Shown here piece by piece: positions 22,986 through 32,899 of a DNA stretch of 64,000 nt. Position numbers and translations under genes: made by a program. The notes below the pieces were generated by a model that was given only the letters and a program-made list of their open reading frames with translations, did not search any database and was not told the DNA's origin. This DNA comes from Cladorrhinum sp. PSN259 (lineage: Eukaryota > Ascomycota > Sordariomycetes > Sordariales > Podosporaceae), in contig MU867080.1 of NCBI GenBank assembly GCA_033725935.1, positions 186,001 to 250,000 on the forward strand. The letters run 5' to 3'. How positions within the stretch are numbered: the stretch's first letter is position 1; the number at the start of each line of letters is the position of its first letter.

Positions 22986-25900
22986 CTAAGCCTGCAGCGC
23001 CAGTTCCTCCCTAGCAGCCCAACTACCCTTCTTCCAAGCCCCCGTCACATCTTTACTATCGTTCTTCATACCCCGCCTGTTATGTCCCCTCTCGCTCCCC
23101 TCCACTTTCTCCTCGCCAACAGGCCCCCAAGCACCTCCACCAGGAGTCCGAACAATAATCCTATCGCCCGCAGCCATCGGCACGCTATTCTTGCCTCCCA
23201 AGTTGACCACTCCTTCCTTACCGTTCCTTACCCACAGGTTCACTCCCACTTCTCCATCCTCGCCTCCCTTCAGTCCGTAGGGTCTAAACACTCTCCTCTC
23301 GCTGAGGATAGAAACCTGAACGGGGATTCGGAATTGAATATCTCTAACCACTCCGTCTCCTCCCCTGTGCTGTCCTTTACCGCCCGACCCTGCCCTGATA
23401 CTAAACTCTCTGAGCAATACAGGATAGCGACGCTCAAACACCTCAGCGTCCGTAATTCGAGTATTGGTCATGTGCACGTGTACACCGTCCGTCCCTTCCC
23501 ACGTCGGTCCCGCCCCAGAGCCACCGGCGATGGTCTCGTAGTAGCCGAAGCCCTTCACTGCTTCCTGACCTGACTGGTTCCCTCCAAAACCAAAGGTAAG
23601 GTTATTACAGCAGCCCTGGGAAGCAGCACAGGCTTCGAACGCTTTGAAAATAACATCTGTCACGCGCTGTGATGTAAGCACGTTACCGCCTACCACCGCT
23701 GCGTTATCGGACGGCGAGAGGAGAGATCTCGGAGGGATCTTGACCGTAATCGGGCGAAGGCAGCCCTGGTTGAGCGGGATATCCTCCGAGATCATGCATC
23801 TGAGGGCGTAAATGATTGCAGAGTACGAGATTGCCTCGGGTGCGTTGATGTTCGCATAGACTTCGGGACCGGTGCCGGTGAAGTCGAAGATTGCCTCTCC
23901 TTTCTCCTCGTCGATGCTGACCGAGAGCTGGATTGGAGAGCCGTCGTCCATGTAATCTATCGCGGAGAGATCGGTGCGCTTGAACCGTTTCGAAACGGTA
24001 CGGAGAAGGTTACGGACTTGAAGTTCGGCGTTCTTTTGGATGGCGTGCATGTAGAACTGAACTGTTGGCTCGCCGTATTCGGCGATCAAACCCTCGATGA
24101 GAGAGATGCCCTTTTGGTTGGCGGATACCTGTGCCCGAAGGTCGTTGACATTGTCTGCTAGGCAACGGGTTCCAGAGCAGCCGGGGTATTGGGCCGGCTC
24201 TTTGTAGAGTAGCTCGACACAGCGATCTTCATCGAATTTGCCCTCGCTGACGATCAGTTCGCTCTTGAGGGCGGCGCCTTCTTGCCAGAGCTCGCGAGAG
24301 TGAGGAGGCATACTGCCTGCGGTGATACCGCCGATGTCTGCGTGGTGGGCACGGGAGGCAGCATAGAAAAGTATGTTCTTACCTTCTTCGTCAAAGGCTG
24401 GCATGAGGAGTGTGATGTCGGGAAGATGAGTGCCACCATATGAAGGGTGGTTGGTCATGATGACATCGCCCTTCTTGAGCTTGCCCTTCCAGATTTCAGC
24501 TTGCGTGCGGACACAAGTCGACATGGAACCCAGGTGGACTGGCAAGTGAGGAGCGTTCGCTACCAAACCACCCGTGGCATCAAAGATGGCGCAGGAGAAG
24601 TCCAGACGCTCCTTAACGTTGGTACTAACACTTGTTTTCTGCAGGGCTCGACCCATTTGCTCGGCGATGGCCATGAAACGGTGACCGAAAATGCTGAGCA
24701 TGATGGGGTCAACTTCCTGCTCTTCGGCCGTGCTAGAGACCTTGTCCTTGGCAGTTTCTTGAAGATCAACCACCACATGTGTCTCCAGAACCAATGCGGT
24801 GGTTTTGGGTGGGACAACAATGGTCTGCGTGCCGTCTGCCAACATGGCAGGTCCCTTGATAACGTTGCCCACTGAGAGATCGCTCAGTTTGTAGGTGGGG
24901 GTATCCAAACGGCCACCCTCAAAGTATACCTTCGATTCCGAGTGCTTCTTCTCGGCCGACACCTCAGTGCGGTTGACCGTCTTAAGCTGTGCGTCCACGC
25001 TCTTTTCGTTGTACTGGGTGCTCTTGCCGATACCACGGACACGGACATCATCCACAATAATGTCTCGCTCGTCGAGGGTGAAACCAAATTCATAGCGATG
25101 GTGCTTGACAAAAGCGGTACCATAATCCCAGTCCTCGGGTTTGATGATCATCAGAGCAGACTCAGTGCCTCGATATCTCATGTTCAGGTACTCCTCGAAG
25201 ACAATCTCGTTGTCTTCAAATCCTTGCTCTCGTAGTGCTTGTCGGGCCTTACCCTTCAGGCCCTCCATCTTGGCCTTGAGTTGATCCACTACCCCGCCCT
25301 TGTCTGACCAAACAGTAGAGTCGGGTTCTTGCCGCTCGTCGACAACGTCGGCCAGAGCCATGCCGTACGCAGACAAGACTGAGGAGTACCTGTGGATGAG
25401 AATCTGCTTGATACCCAGGGACTCAGCGATAGCAACAGCATGCTGGCCACCAGCACCGCCAAATGTCGCAAGGCGATGCTTGGAAGTGTCATGTCCCTTG
25501 GCCTCAGTGATGCTCCTGATGGGACGAGTCATGGACTCATTAGCAACTGTTAAGAATCCATGAGCAACCTCGTCCACGTCCATCTTCTTGCCAGTCCCCG
25601 CTTCAATTTGATCGGCTAGCTCCTGGAGCACCTTTTTGCTCGCCTCAGGATCCAGCCCTTCATCCTCATTCTTGCCGAAGATCTTGGGGAAGAACTCTGG
25701 CAGAAGCCGACCAAGAAACAGGTTCGCGTCAGTGACAGTGGCAGGGCCTCCCTTTCGGTAACAGGCCGGTCCAGGGTGAGCACCAGCCGACTCAGGTCCA
25801 ACCACAAACAAACCGTTCTTGAAGAACAATCTTGACCCACCTCCGGCGGCGACTGTATTGATATCGAGCTGTGGGGATTGGATCGTAACACCAGCCGTGG

Positions 25901-26993
25901 TGGTCTCGAAAGTATGATCGTACCTCCCTTCTCCATACCTTGAGACATCTGTGCTTGTCCCGCCCATATCAAACCCAATCACCGGGATCTTGGTGTTCTC
26001 ATCATACGAAGTAATCGCATAACCAACAACACCACCCGCCGGCCCAGACAAAATGGCCTTCAATCCCGTAAACTTATCCACATCCACCAAACCACCATCA
26101 CTCTGCATAAACTCGCACCTGGCCCCCTTCTTCTCCTCCGACTCGACAACACTCTTCCTCCCCAATCCACCCTCAAAGCCCTTCTGAAACCCTTCAATAT
26201 ACTTCTTGATCGCCGGAGTCAAGTACGCGTCCGCACACACCGATGTCGCCCTAGAAACGTACTTGATCATCGGCATCAACTCGCAGCTCAGACTGACGTG
26301 CGTGAATCCAATCTCCCTCGCCACCTCCCCGACCAACTTCTCATGATCAGGGAAAGTATACCCATGCATCAAGCACACCGCAATACTCCTTATCCCCTCA
26401 TCATACACCTTTTTTAGTTGCTCCTTAATCCTCTCCCTCTCCGGCCTTTGCAGAATCCTTACGGCTTCACCGGATAACCCCATAACCATCTCATCGCCAC
26501 TTCCCGTGCCAGCTTTAGCCTCCACTTTCGTAAGCGTCCGTTCCGGGTCCTCAGCATAATCCTCCAGCGTCACTCTCTCCTCAACCTCGACGACTTCTTC
26601 ATACAGCACATCAGGCTTCCTGATTGCCAGATCGAAGATCGATGGCCGTGACTGGTTTCCAATGACCAAGCAGTCCTTGAAACCCTTGGTCACCACCATG
26701 GCGATTTTCTCGCCCTTCCGTTCCAACAAGGCATTAGTGGCTACTGTCGTGCCCATGCGGATGCTTTCGATTTTGGAGGTATCCAGTGGCTGTCCACGGG
26801 GAGTTTGGGCGTCGGGATAAAAGTGAGCCAAGATGCGTCGGATTCCCTCGAGGGGGGCATCAGAGTAGTTGGCCGGGTCTTCGGAGAGGAGTTTGAGGAT
26901 TAACGTTTTGTTGGTGACGGGATCGGTACCGACGCAGTCGGTGAATGTGCCGCCGCGGTCGATTGCGATGCGGATTCCTTTTGTGGAAGCCAT
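22986..26993 (-). CDS. OXP1: 5-oxoprolinase (ATP-hydrolysing)
   Basis: A single uninterrupted frame of 1335 residues starting MASTKGIRIAIDRGGTFTDC. Order: HyuA N-terminal domain (about 8-230), HyuA ATPase-like domain with the GFDMGGTSTDVSR motif, a C-terminal HyuA segment, and the HyuB domain (about 760-1290; NHPSYGGTHLPDITLLMP, AGSMPPHSRELWQEGAALKS). This is the standard eukaryotic fused architecture and full length. The enzyme opens 5-oxoproline to glutamate with ATP, closing the gamma-glutamyl/glutathione salvage cycle in the cytosol. No introns are needed. It diverges from the MFS gene with about 1.9 kb between the starts. Confidence 0.97.
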   Translation of the reverse strand: MASTKGIRIAIDRGGTFTDCVGTDPVTNKTLILKLLSEDPANYSDAPLEGIRRILAHFYPDAQTPRGQPLDTSKIESIRMGTTVATNALLERKGEKIAMVVTKGFKDCLVIGNQSRPSIFDLAIRKPDVLYEEVVEVEERVTLEDYAEDPERTLTKVEAKAGTGSGDEMVMGLSGEAVRILQRPERERIKEQLKKVYDEGIRSIAVCLMHGYTFPDHEKLVGEVAREIGFTHVSLSCELMPMIKYVSRATSVCADAYLTPAIKKYIEGFQKGFEGGLGRKSVVESEEKKGARCEFMQSDGGLVDVDKFTGLKAILSGPAGGVVGYAITSYDENTKIPVIGFDMGGTSTDVSRYGEGRYDHTFETTTAGVTIQSPQLDINTVAAGGGSRLFFKNGLFVVGPESAGAHPGPACYRKGGPATVTDANLFLGRLLPEFFPKIFGKNEDEGLDPEASKKVLQELADQIEAGTGKKMDVDEVAHGFLTVANESMTRPIRSITEAKGHDTSKHRLATFGGAGGQHAVAIAESLGIKQILIHRYSSVLSAYGMALADVVDERQEPDSTVWSDKGGVVDQLKAKMEGLKGKARQALREQGFEDNEIVFEEYLNMRYRGTESALMIIKPEDWDYGTAFVKHHRYEFGFTLDERDIIVDDVRVRGIGKSTQYNEKSVDAQLKTVNRTEVSAEKKHSESKVYFEGGRLDTPTYKLSDLSVGNVIKGPAMLADGTQTIVVPPKTTALVLETHVVVDLQETAKDKVSSTAEEQEVDPIMLSIFGHRFMAIAEQMGRALQKTSVSTNVKERLDFSCAIFDATGGLVANAPHLPVHLGSMSTCVRTQAEIWKGKLKKGDVIMTNHPSYGGTHLPDITLLMPAFDEEGKNILFYAASRAHHADIGGITAGSMPPHSRELWQEGAALKSELIVSEGKFDEDRCVELLYKEPAQYPGCSGTRCLADNVNDLRAQVSANQKGISLIEGLIAEYGEPTVQFYMHAIQKNAELQVRNLLRTVSKRFKRTDLSAIDYMDDGSPIQLSVSIDEEKGEAIFDFTGTGPEVYANINAPEAISYSAIIYALRCMISEDIPLNQGCLRPITVKIPPRSLLSPSDNAAVVGGNVLTSQRVTDVIFKAFEACAASQGCCNNLTFGFGGNQSGQEAVKGFGYYETIAGGSGAGPTWEGTDGVHVHMTNTRITDAEVFERRYPVLLREFSIRAGSGGKGQHRGGDGVVRDIQFRIPVQVSILSERRVFRPYGLKGGEDGEVGVNLWVRNGKEGVVNLGGKNSVPMAAGDRIIVRTPGGGAWGPVGEEKVEGSERGHNRRGMKNDSKDVTGAWKKGSWAAREELALQA

Positions 26994-28921
26994 TGTAGAA
27001 TCTTTGGTGGGTGGAAGAGTTGTATATAACGCTATGTGAGGTGATGAGGGGCAACAGCGATGATGATGATGAGATGCTCAGATCTTTGTTGTCTCAAATT
27101 CTGTAAGAATCTAGGATCGTTGTAAATCGTTGGTAGAGTGCATAAGATACTTGAAATCCCCCTTCAAGTATTAATGGAGGAATGTTCATTGAGAGCAGGC
27201 TGAAGAATGCCGTCATGAAGAAAGACAAACTGCATTCTGGTTGCCCGTTTGAGAGCACCGGATGCCGCACCTTAGACCCCCCCCCACCACTAACCCCGCC
27301 GACATTCTGGGGCCCGAACCGGCAGGCACCCCGCCTTTGATTGCTGGAATGACTCCACCACTTGCTTCGACAGGACTGCTTCACGTCAGGATCGACAATT
27401 TGCAGCGTTTATGATGTTGGGATTTGCAGATTATCTGGAGAGTCTATACAGACCATCACGACCATGTAAGAGCCAGTATTATTCACACAATCACGTTCAC
27501 ACCATGTCCAGTTTTCCAGTTCGTCTAAAATGAAGTTCATCCAAAGACCAATGCCTCCGAAATACCGAGCCCTCGCCGAGGACTATCAGCTACGAAAGCA
27601 TCTTGATATCTCATGATATAGTTACCTTTGCGAATGACACATCGCATATGCCTAGTTCCAACAGACGTCGTGCTAAGTTTCATAGAGAAACCGGTGCGAG
27701 AGCCTTGGTCTGGGGGTCTCCGTGGTAGGGAACTCGGCTGGCCGATTTCCCCTTTTTAGCGTCGCGTTGCCAGATCAGCAGCACCACACGCTTTCCCATG
27801 ACGGTGCCGAGATCTACCACGCAAGAGCTTCACCCAATAGCTAGCTCGCGTGAGCATTGGCCTTTGCTGCGGGCTGGTGTTGCCGCAGAGCCTAGAACTT
27901 GGTTGCCAGTTTGTAAGCATATACTCGGATACATACAAGTCGGCTTCTTGAGGGATGATAGAAGGAGATTGCTTCAGACAGTTTGAGAAGATTATTTATA
28001 ACGCGGTTTTTGTACAGCATACGTCCTTTGTCTCGAGGGGTATGTAAACACCCAAGGAAAATGAACTTCTGATGGCCCCGCGTGCGTCATCATGGTAGTG
28101 TTTAGGAAGGGCAAAGATGAGATAAAAGAGAAAAGACTTACCAGCCCGCCTTTGTTGAGGCCTTGTAGCCTCACTTCGATTGGAGCTTTTCCCCTCGTCT
28201 TAGTTGAACCGGGTTGAGAGCTTCCATTAGTGCTCTTACCCTTCGCGCAATGATCACGGTAGCTACTCAGGTGCAGCCAGTTGGCATATCTCCTTGAGAG
28301 AACTTGCCATGTTGGGATGGCCAAGTCAGTCCGTTCGGATCGCGTCTGCATCTTTTGTTGACATGTTGAGTCCAAGGAGTTGCACCCACAGCTGATTCGT
28401 CAAATTCATAAGAGCAATACTGCAACTACATGATCGATTGTTCCGGGGCTTGGTGCGCGCATTGCGCATTTTAACAGAAGTAATGAAGAAAGTCCGTTCG
28501 CACTGTTGCAGAATGTCAGAGGATGATGAATGGGAGATTTCGCGAATTGACAATTGGAGGCTTGCTTCGGCTCACCATCAAACCTTATCGATAAGCGATA
28601 AGAATTCGATCTCTTATCACTGTGATTTGGTGTTGCTCTGTAGGACATGGCAATGCATCATCGATCGAGGCATCTGTATCACTAAACCAGTATCGGTTGG
28701 CATTGTCGACTATTGCCTTTTTCTACGCTACTTTATGTCATCTCGTCTTGGGACGAATTCTCTTTTACTTGCTTTGCGAGCCAACTTCATCAATAACATG
28801 ACCCGGCACTGCCAAGCTGTTGCATAATAACTGCCTCACAACCTCCATCGCCATTTGGTGAATCCGATCATGTCCATGTTGGCAAGTGCAATAATTTGCA
28901 TATGATCTATCAGTTTTCACA
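26994..28921. other. Divergent promoter region between OXP1 and the MFS gene
   Basis: 1.9 kb with no supportable gene. A tight GATA-motif cluster lies at 28584-28618. A frame of about 130 codons at 28438-28827 has no recognisable domain and overlaps the GATA cluster. Confidence 0.5.
28584..28618. promoter_or_regulatory. Cluster of four GATA-factor sites
   Basis: Four GATAAG motifs occur in 35 bp: CTTATC 28584-28589, GATAAG 28590-28595, GATAAG 28597-28602 and CTTATC 28613-28618. The first two form a perfect 12-bp palindrome. They lie about 305-340 bp upstream of the MFS start. AreA/NIT2-type nitrogen regulators and SreA-type iron regulators bind HGATAR, often in pairs. Function is inferred. 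Confidence 0.55.
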
Positions 28922-30534
28922 ATGCCGGCATTAGGTGGTGTAACGTTGTCCCAGTCATTGGCCTTCTTTAATTCAATCATTTGTTACGCCCGGTCAAAGC
29001 AAGATGCATCACCACCCCTCTTTCTCGAATTCCGCTCTTCCACTGTCTTCATCGTCTTTACTGTTTGCCTGGCAATTTTCACCGACATTCTCTTTTACGG
29101 CCTGATTGTGCCCGTGCTACCATTCAGTCTCTCAGAACAGGTCGGAGTTCCCGAAGAAAAAGTGCAACATTGGACTGCTATCTTGTTGGCATGCTACAAT
29201 GCTGCTCTTTTCGTTGGGAGCCCCATCGCTGGCCTCTATGCTGACCACACATCATCGCGTCGATGGCCACTACTCCTTGGGCTCGTGGCGCTTTGCGCGT
29301 CAACACTCCTACTGTGCCTGAGCAGGACTATCGCATTGCTCATTCTGGGTCGACTTCTCCAAGGCCTCAGTGCTGCCATTGTTTGGTCCGTCGGCTTGGC
29401 TCTCTTGGTTGACACAGCCGGAAAGGACATCGGGTACTCAATGGGGTATGTCAACATTGCGATGTCGGTGGGCTTGCTGATCTCGCCCGTCATTGGCGGA
29501 GCTGTATACGACGCTGCAGGTTATTATGCAATCTACTATATAGCCTTTGCCATCATATGCTGCGATATCGCTTTGCGACTGGCGCTCATCGAGAAGAAAA
29601 TTGCCCGGAAGTGGCTTGTGGAACCAGATCACAACAGCAGTCTCAATCCCACCGCTCAGGATATTGTTGAGATTCGGAAGCATACAGAGCCGGTGAAGCA
29701 GAATGAGGGCGACCGCTCACCGACTTGCCATGTTCCTCAACAAAACCCTGCAGCCGCGGAGCCGTCGACGCCACCGATATTACCGGTAAAGCATCCGTTT
29801 GTTGAGTTGATCAAATCGAGACGAATCCTTGCGGCTCTTCTTGGGATAGTTCTAGAAGCAAGCATTGTGTAAGTGCATGACCAACCCGGGTCACATCCGG
29901 TAGGCCCTTGTAGCTGTCGCTAACCATCGAAAGCCTCGCTTTCGATACCGTGTTGGCAATATATGTCAAAGACACCTTTGGTTGGAACTCAACCGCTGCT
30001 GGACTGCTCTTCATCTGCGTGATGATCCCCGGCTTTGCTTCCCCGGTAGTTGGAAAACTTGCAGATCGGCACGGAGCCAAGTGGTTCTCTGCTGTCGGAT
30101 TTGCCAGTTCAGTCCCAGCCTTGGTTTGTCTTCGATTCGTCACACGTGACACGTTAGGACATAAAGTCCTACTTTGCGCACTTCTCACAGTCATCGGCGT
30201 CACGCTGGTTACCATTGCCAATACACCACTTATGGCCGAGATTGGCTACGCCGTCGAGGAAAGGGAAGCTCTGCAACCGGGTATTTGGGGTGAGAAAGGA
30301 GTTTACGGCATTGCTTATGGCTTGTTCACCACATGCTTCGCACTTGGTGGAACCATCGGAAGCATCATGGCTGGATACATCAACGCAGGACCAGGCTGGG
30401 GGACAACCGCTTGGACGCTGGGCGTGCTAGCCGCGTTGGGGGCGGTTGTTTCATTCGGGCTGGGTCCGAAGACAGCCGCAAACCAAACTTCTGCTGAGAG
30501 AGGTCGAGCTCAGTCACCAAGCGGGGCAGTCTAA
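28922..30534 (+). CDS. Major facilitator superfamily transporter, DHA1/vesicular amine transporter-like
   Basis: Two exons (28922-29868, 29934-30534) give 515 residues with about 12 hydrophobic segments in two halves. A central hydrophilic loop (about 235-300) separates them. Landmarks include the loop 2-3 motif GSPIAGLYADHTSSRR and the TM4 segment LLILGRLLQGLSAAIVWSVG. The second half opens with FDTVLAIYVKDTFGW. The pattern matches fungal DHA1 carriers related to vesicular monoamine transporters, which are proton antiporters. The substrate cannot be inferred. The intron is 65 nt with a CTAAC branch site and phase 2. The gene is convergent with the MOSC reductase (stops 122 bp apart). Confidence 0.9.
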
Positions 30535-30656
30535 TGAAAGATGCATCTGGCTATGAGGATACTGTCACTTTCACACAACTGGCCCAGCATTACCTGACCG
30601 TGGCGCCATACTTTGGTCTATTGTCTACACACCAACTTTCCTGCAGTCATGCAGGT

Positions 30657-32899
30657 TTATATCTCAATAGTGATACGTCCAACACCCCGGCTAACGCACG
30701 ACAACATGGAAAACGGCTTCTCATCTTCCGTAAGTGCGGTTCCTCGGTGATCCACTCTTCCAGCCTTGAGCTCAACCCGACAAGTCCCACAGTTCCCGAC
30801 GCAACAGCTACTGTCCACTGCATCATCCCCAAACTCCTTCTGCAGGCACTCAAGGAGGGTTTCGTCCTCCCCGATCTTTATGATCACCCCGCCATCACCT
30901 CCTTTGTTGGAAACCAAGGCCTCAAATGGGTCACCAGAGATATCAGCTTCGAACGCCTCAAAATGCACCTCCTTCTCCGAGATGCCATGGGCTTTGGTCT
31001 CTTTGGCCGCCTCGTCCATCAGTCTCTTGGGGCCGCAGAAATAAAGCTGCGAATTCCACTGCATGTTCTCGATAATGCGACGCACGTCCAATCTATCACC
31101 CGCAGCCTTGCTGTAGAGTATCACACGTCCTCTTTCTGTGTATCCCAAACCAAGTGCCTCCAGTCGGCTCCGGAACGGCACTTCCTCTTCGGAGCGCACG
31201 GCATAGTGCAGGATGTAGCTGTAGTTTATGCTCCTGTAGTACTCCATCAGAGAGAGGAAAGCCGTTATGCCTACCCCGCCCGCGACGAATATGTGGTGGC
31301 TGGCCGCGCTGAAGGCGGGTATTCCAGCCGTGGGTGTGGAGATCTGGAGGGTGGTTCCGACTGAGACGTTTTCGTGCAGGTATCGGGATCCTCCCTTGCT
31401 TTTGGGCTCTAGGGTCACTCCTATCTCGATTCTGCCTTGGCTTGTTGTAGAGGAGACGATGGAATAGGCTCTGACGAGTCCGTTGCCGAGCCTGATCTTG
31501 GCGTGTGCGCCCGGTTTTAGTTCGTCTCCTTCTTGGGTGGTGTCAACCGGCTCCAAAACGAAAGAAGTAATTCTCTCCGTTTCCTTCTCCTTTTCCACTA
31601 CCGTGTACTCTCTCAACTTTACTCTTTGTTGCTCTGCCTTCTTCTGCTTGGCTAGATGCTTTGTAACACGAGCCCTGAACGCGTCCCTACACTCTGCACC
31701 CAGTTCCGGGATTTCCGACAGAACCTTGTTCATCTCAAAATTGTCCTTCTCATCGTGCAAGTACTTTTGTATCTTTTGTATAGTCCAATCCGGATACTTG
31801 CGGTCGGTTAGAGTAATTACATCACCCGCTTTGACGCATCCAGGCGTTAAAACGCGGAAATAGTACCCGGTGCGGTTTGTTTTGTAGGTTTGCGGGGCAA
31901 AGTTTTTGAGCGAGAAGCGGTGGTTAAGTTTGAAGCATGGCTGCCGGGGGAGGGAGACTTGGAGGGTGAGGGTTGAGGTTGGCGATGACTTAGTAGTTGA
32001 AGAAGGGGAGGAGGTGATGGAATAAATGTCGCCTATGCAAATGTTGCGTTCGTTCATTTTGGCGAGGACCAAGTTCTCGCCGAAACCGCCCGGGATGAAC
32101 GAGGAAGAGGCGGATGGATACTCTGATGACCAGGCCGGGTAGTGGGTTGAGCAGTCTGTGTGTTGTGTTTAGCATACTCTCTATACACTGTAGATTGCTG
32201 CGGCGTCGAGGAGTATTGCATCTAGGGACATGTTTGAGTACGAGGGGGGGGGGGGGGGGGGGGGAACCGATTTAATTTCGGCCAAAAAAATTGAAGGGGT
32301 GATTTGGGGAAAGTCAAGGACATTTTTTGTAACGTAAAGGGATGTGGTTTANNNNNNNNNNCCGCCCCCCCGCCCCCCCCCCCGCCCCCCGCCCCCCCCC
32401 CCCCCCGCGCCCCCCCCCCCGCCCCCCCCCCCCCCCCCCCCCCCCCCAACCGATTTCATGTCGGCACAATATATTGAAGGGGTGAGATGGGGACAGTCAA
32501 GGACATGTTGAGTATCGTAAAGGGATGTGGTGTAAAATGCAAGGCGTACAATGTATGTAGTGCATACGTAGTCAAGAGTGGGACACGAAGTGAGAAAGGA
32601 GACTAAAACATACACCCGTGGACTGCCTTATCTAAACCCCCATGGAACGTCATGTCGTGCTCGTCGCCCTCCAGGCCGAGTTTATCCACGTATATGGGAC
32701 CTTCAACCACGGATTTATCGATACCGGATTGGATGGTCAAGTTGGGCATGTTCTTCATTTTGCCTCTCCGGACTTGGATGATGGTGTCGGATGTAAAAGG
32801 GGCATAGAGGTCTAATTCTTCCCGTTTGTCTTGTTCTTCTTTGGATCGGATTGGGAGGTCTACCGCTGAACCCGCGGCTGGGAGGATTGATGAGGTCAT
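30657..32899 (-). CDS. MOSC / flavin-NAD(P) reductase / 2Fe-2S fusion protein
   Basis: Two exons on the minus strand (32899-32614, 32155-30657) give 594 residues. The splice at HG|YCSTHYPAW restores the MOSC motif HGYCxxHYPxW and is strong evidence for joining the two frames. Order: MOSC domain (about 30-200; LGLEGDEHDMTFHGGLDKAV, FIPGGFGENL), short helical linker, FAD domain (RAYSIVSS), NAD domain (FVAGGVGITAFLSLM), and C-terminal plant-type ferredoxin with Cys546, Cys551, Cys554 and Cys582 (C-x4-C-x2-C-x27-C). It resembles YiiM fused to a vanillate-demethylase-type reductase. MOSC domains bind or traffic molybdenum-cofactor sulfur in known cases; the substrate here is unknown. The 458-nt intron is inflated by an assembly artefact. 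The start at ATG 32899 was chosen because the upstream extension uses a non-ATG codon. Confidence 0.9.
32244..32264. repeat. 21-nt poly-G run beside the gap
   Basis: Homopolymer run inside the MOSC-gene intron. A C-rich run on the other side of the N gap (32362-32447) is its apparent reverse counterpart. Both look like contig-end artefacts. Confidence 0.8.
32265..32351. repeat. Duplicated flank, copy A
   Basis: 87 bp nearly repeated at 32448-32534. By eye the copies differ at 14 positions, all transversions and mostly to A or T in this copy, with no gaps. This is more like noisy base calls than biological divergence. Confidence 0.8.
32352..32361. other. Assembly gap (10 N)
   Basis: Ten N within the intron of the MOSC fusion gene. 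The fixed small size suggests a scaffolding placeholder rather than a measured gap. Confidence 0.99.
32448..32534. repeat. Duplicated flank, copy B
   Basis: Probable true version of the 87-bp sequence also present as copy A at 32265-32351. It is preceded by about 86 nt of C-rich low-complexity sequence. Confidence 0.8.

Noticed and set aside
22842..23573. 243-codon forward frame antisense to 5-oxoprolinase
   Set aside because: Shadow of a highly conserved gene on the other strand; no domain.
28438..28827. 129-codon frame upstream of the MFS gene
   Set aside because: No domain, and it overlaps the GATA-site cluster; more likely promoter.
32265..32534. RIP-mutated repeat pair beside the gap
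   Set aside because: All differences are transversions, whereas RIP gives C-to-T/G-to-A transitions; an assembly artefact fits better.
32222..32615. Open frames encoding poly-Gly on the minus strand
   Set aside because: They are translations of the homopolymer runs and N gap inside an intron.
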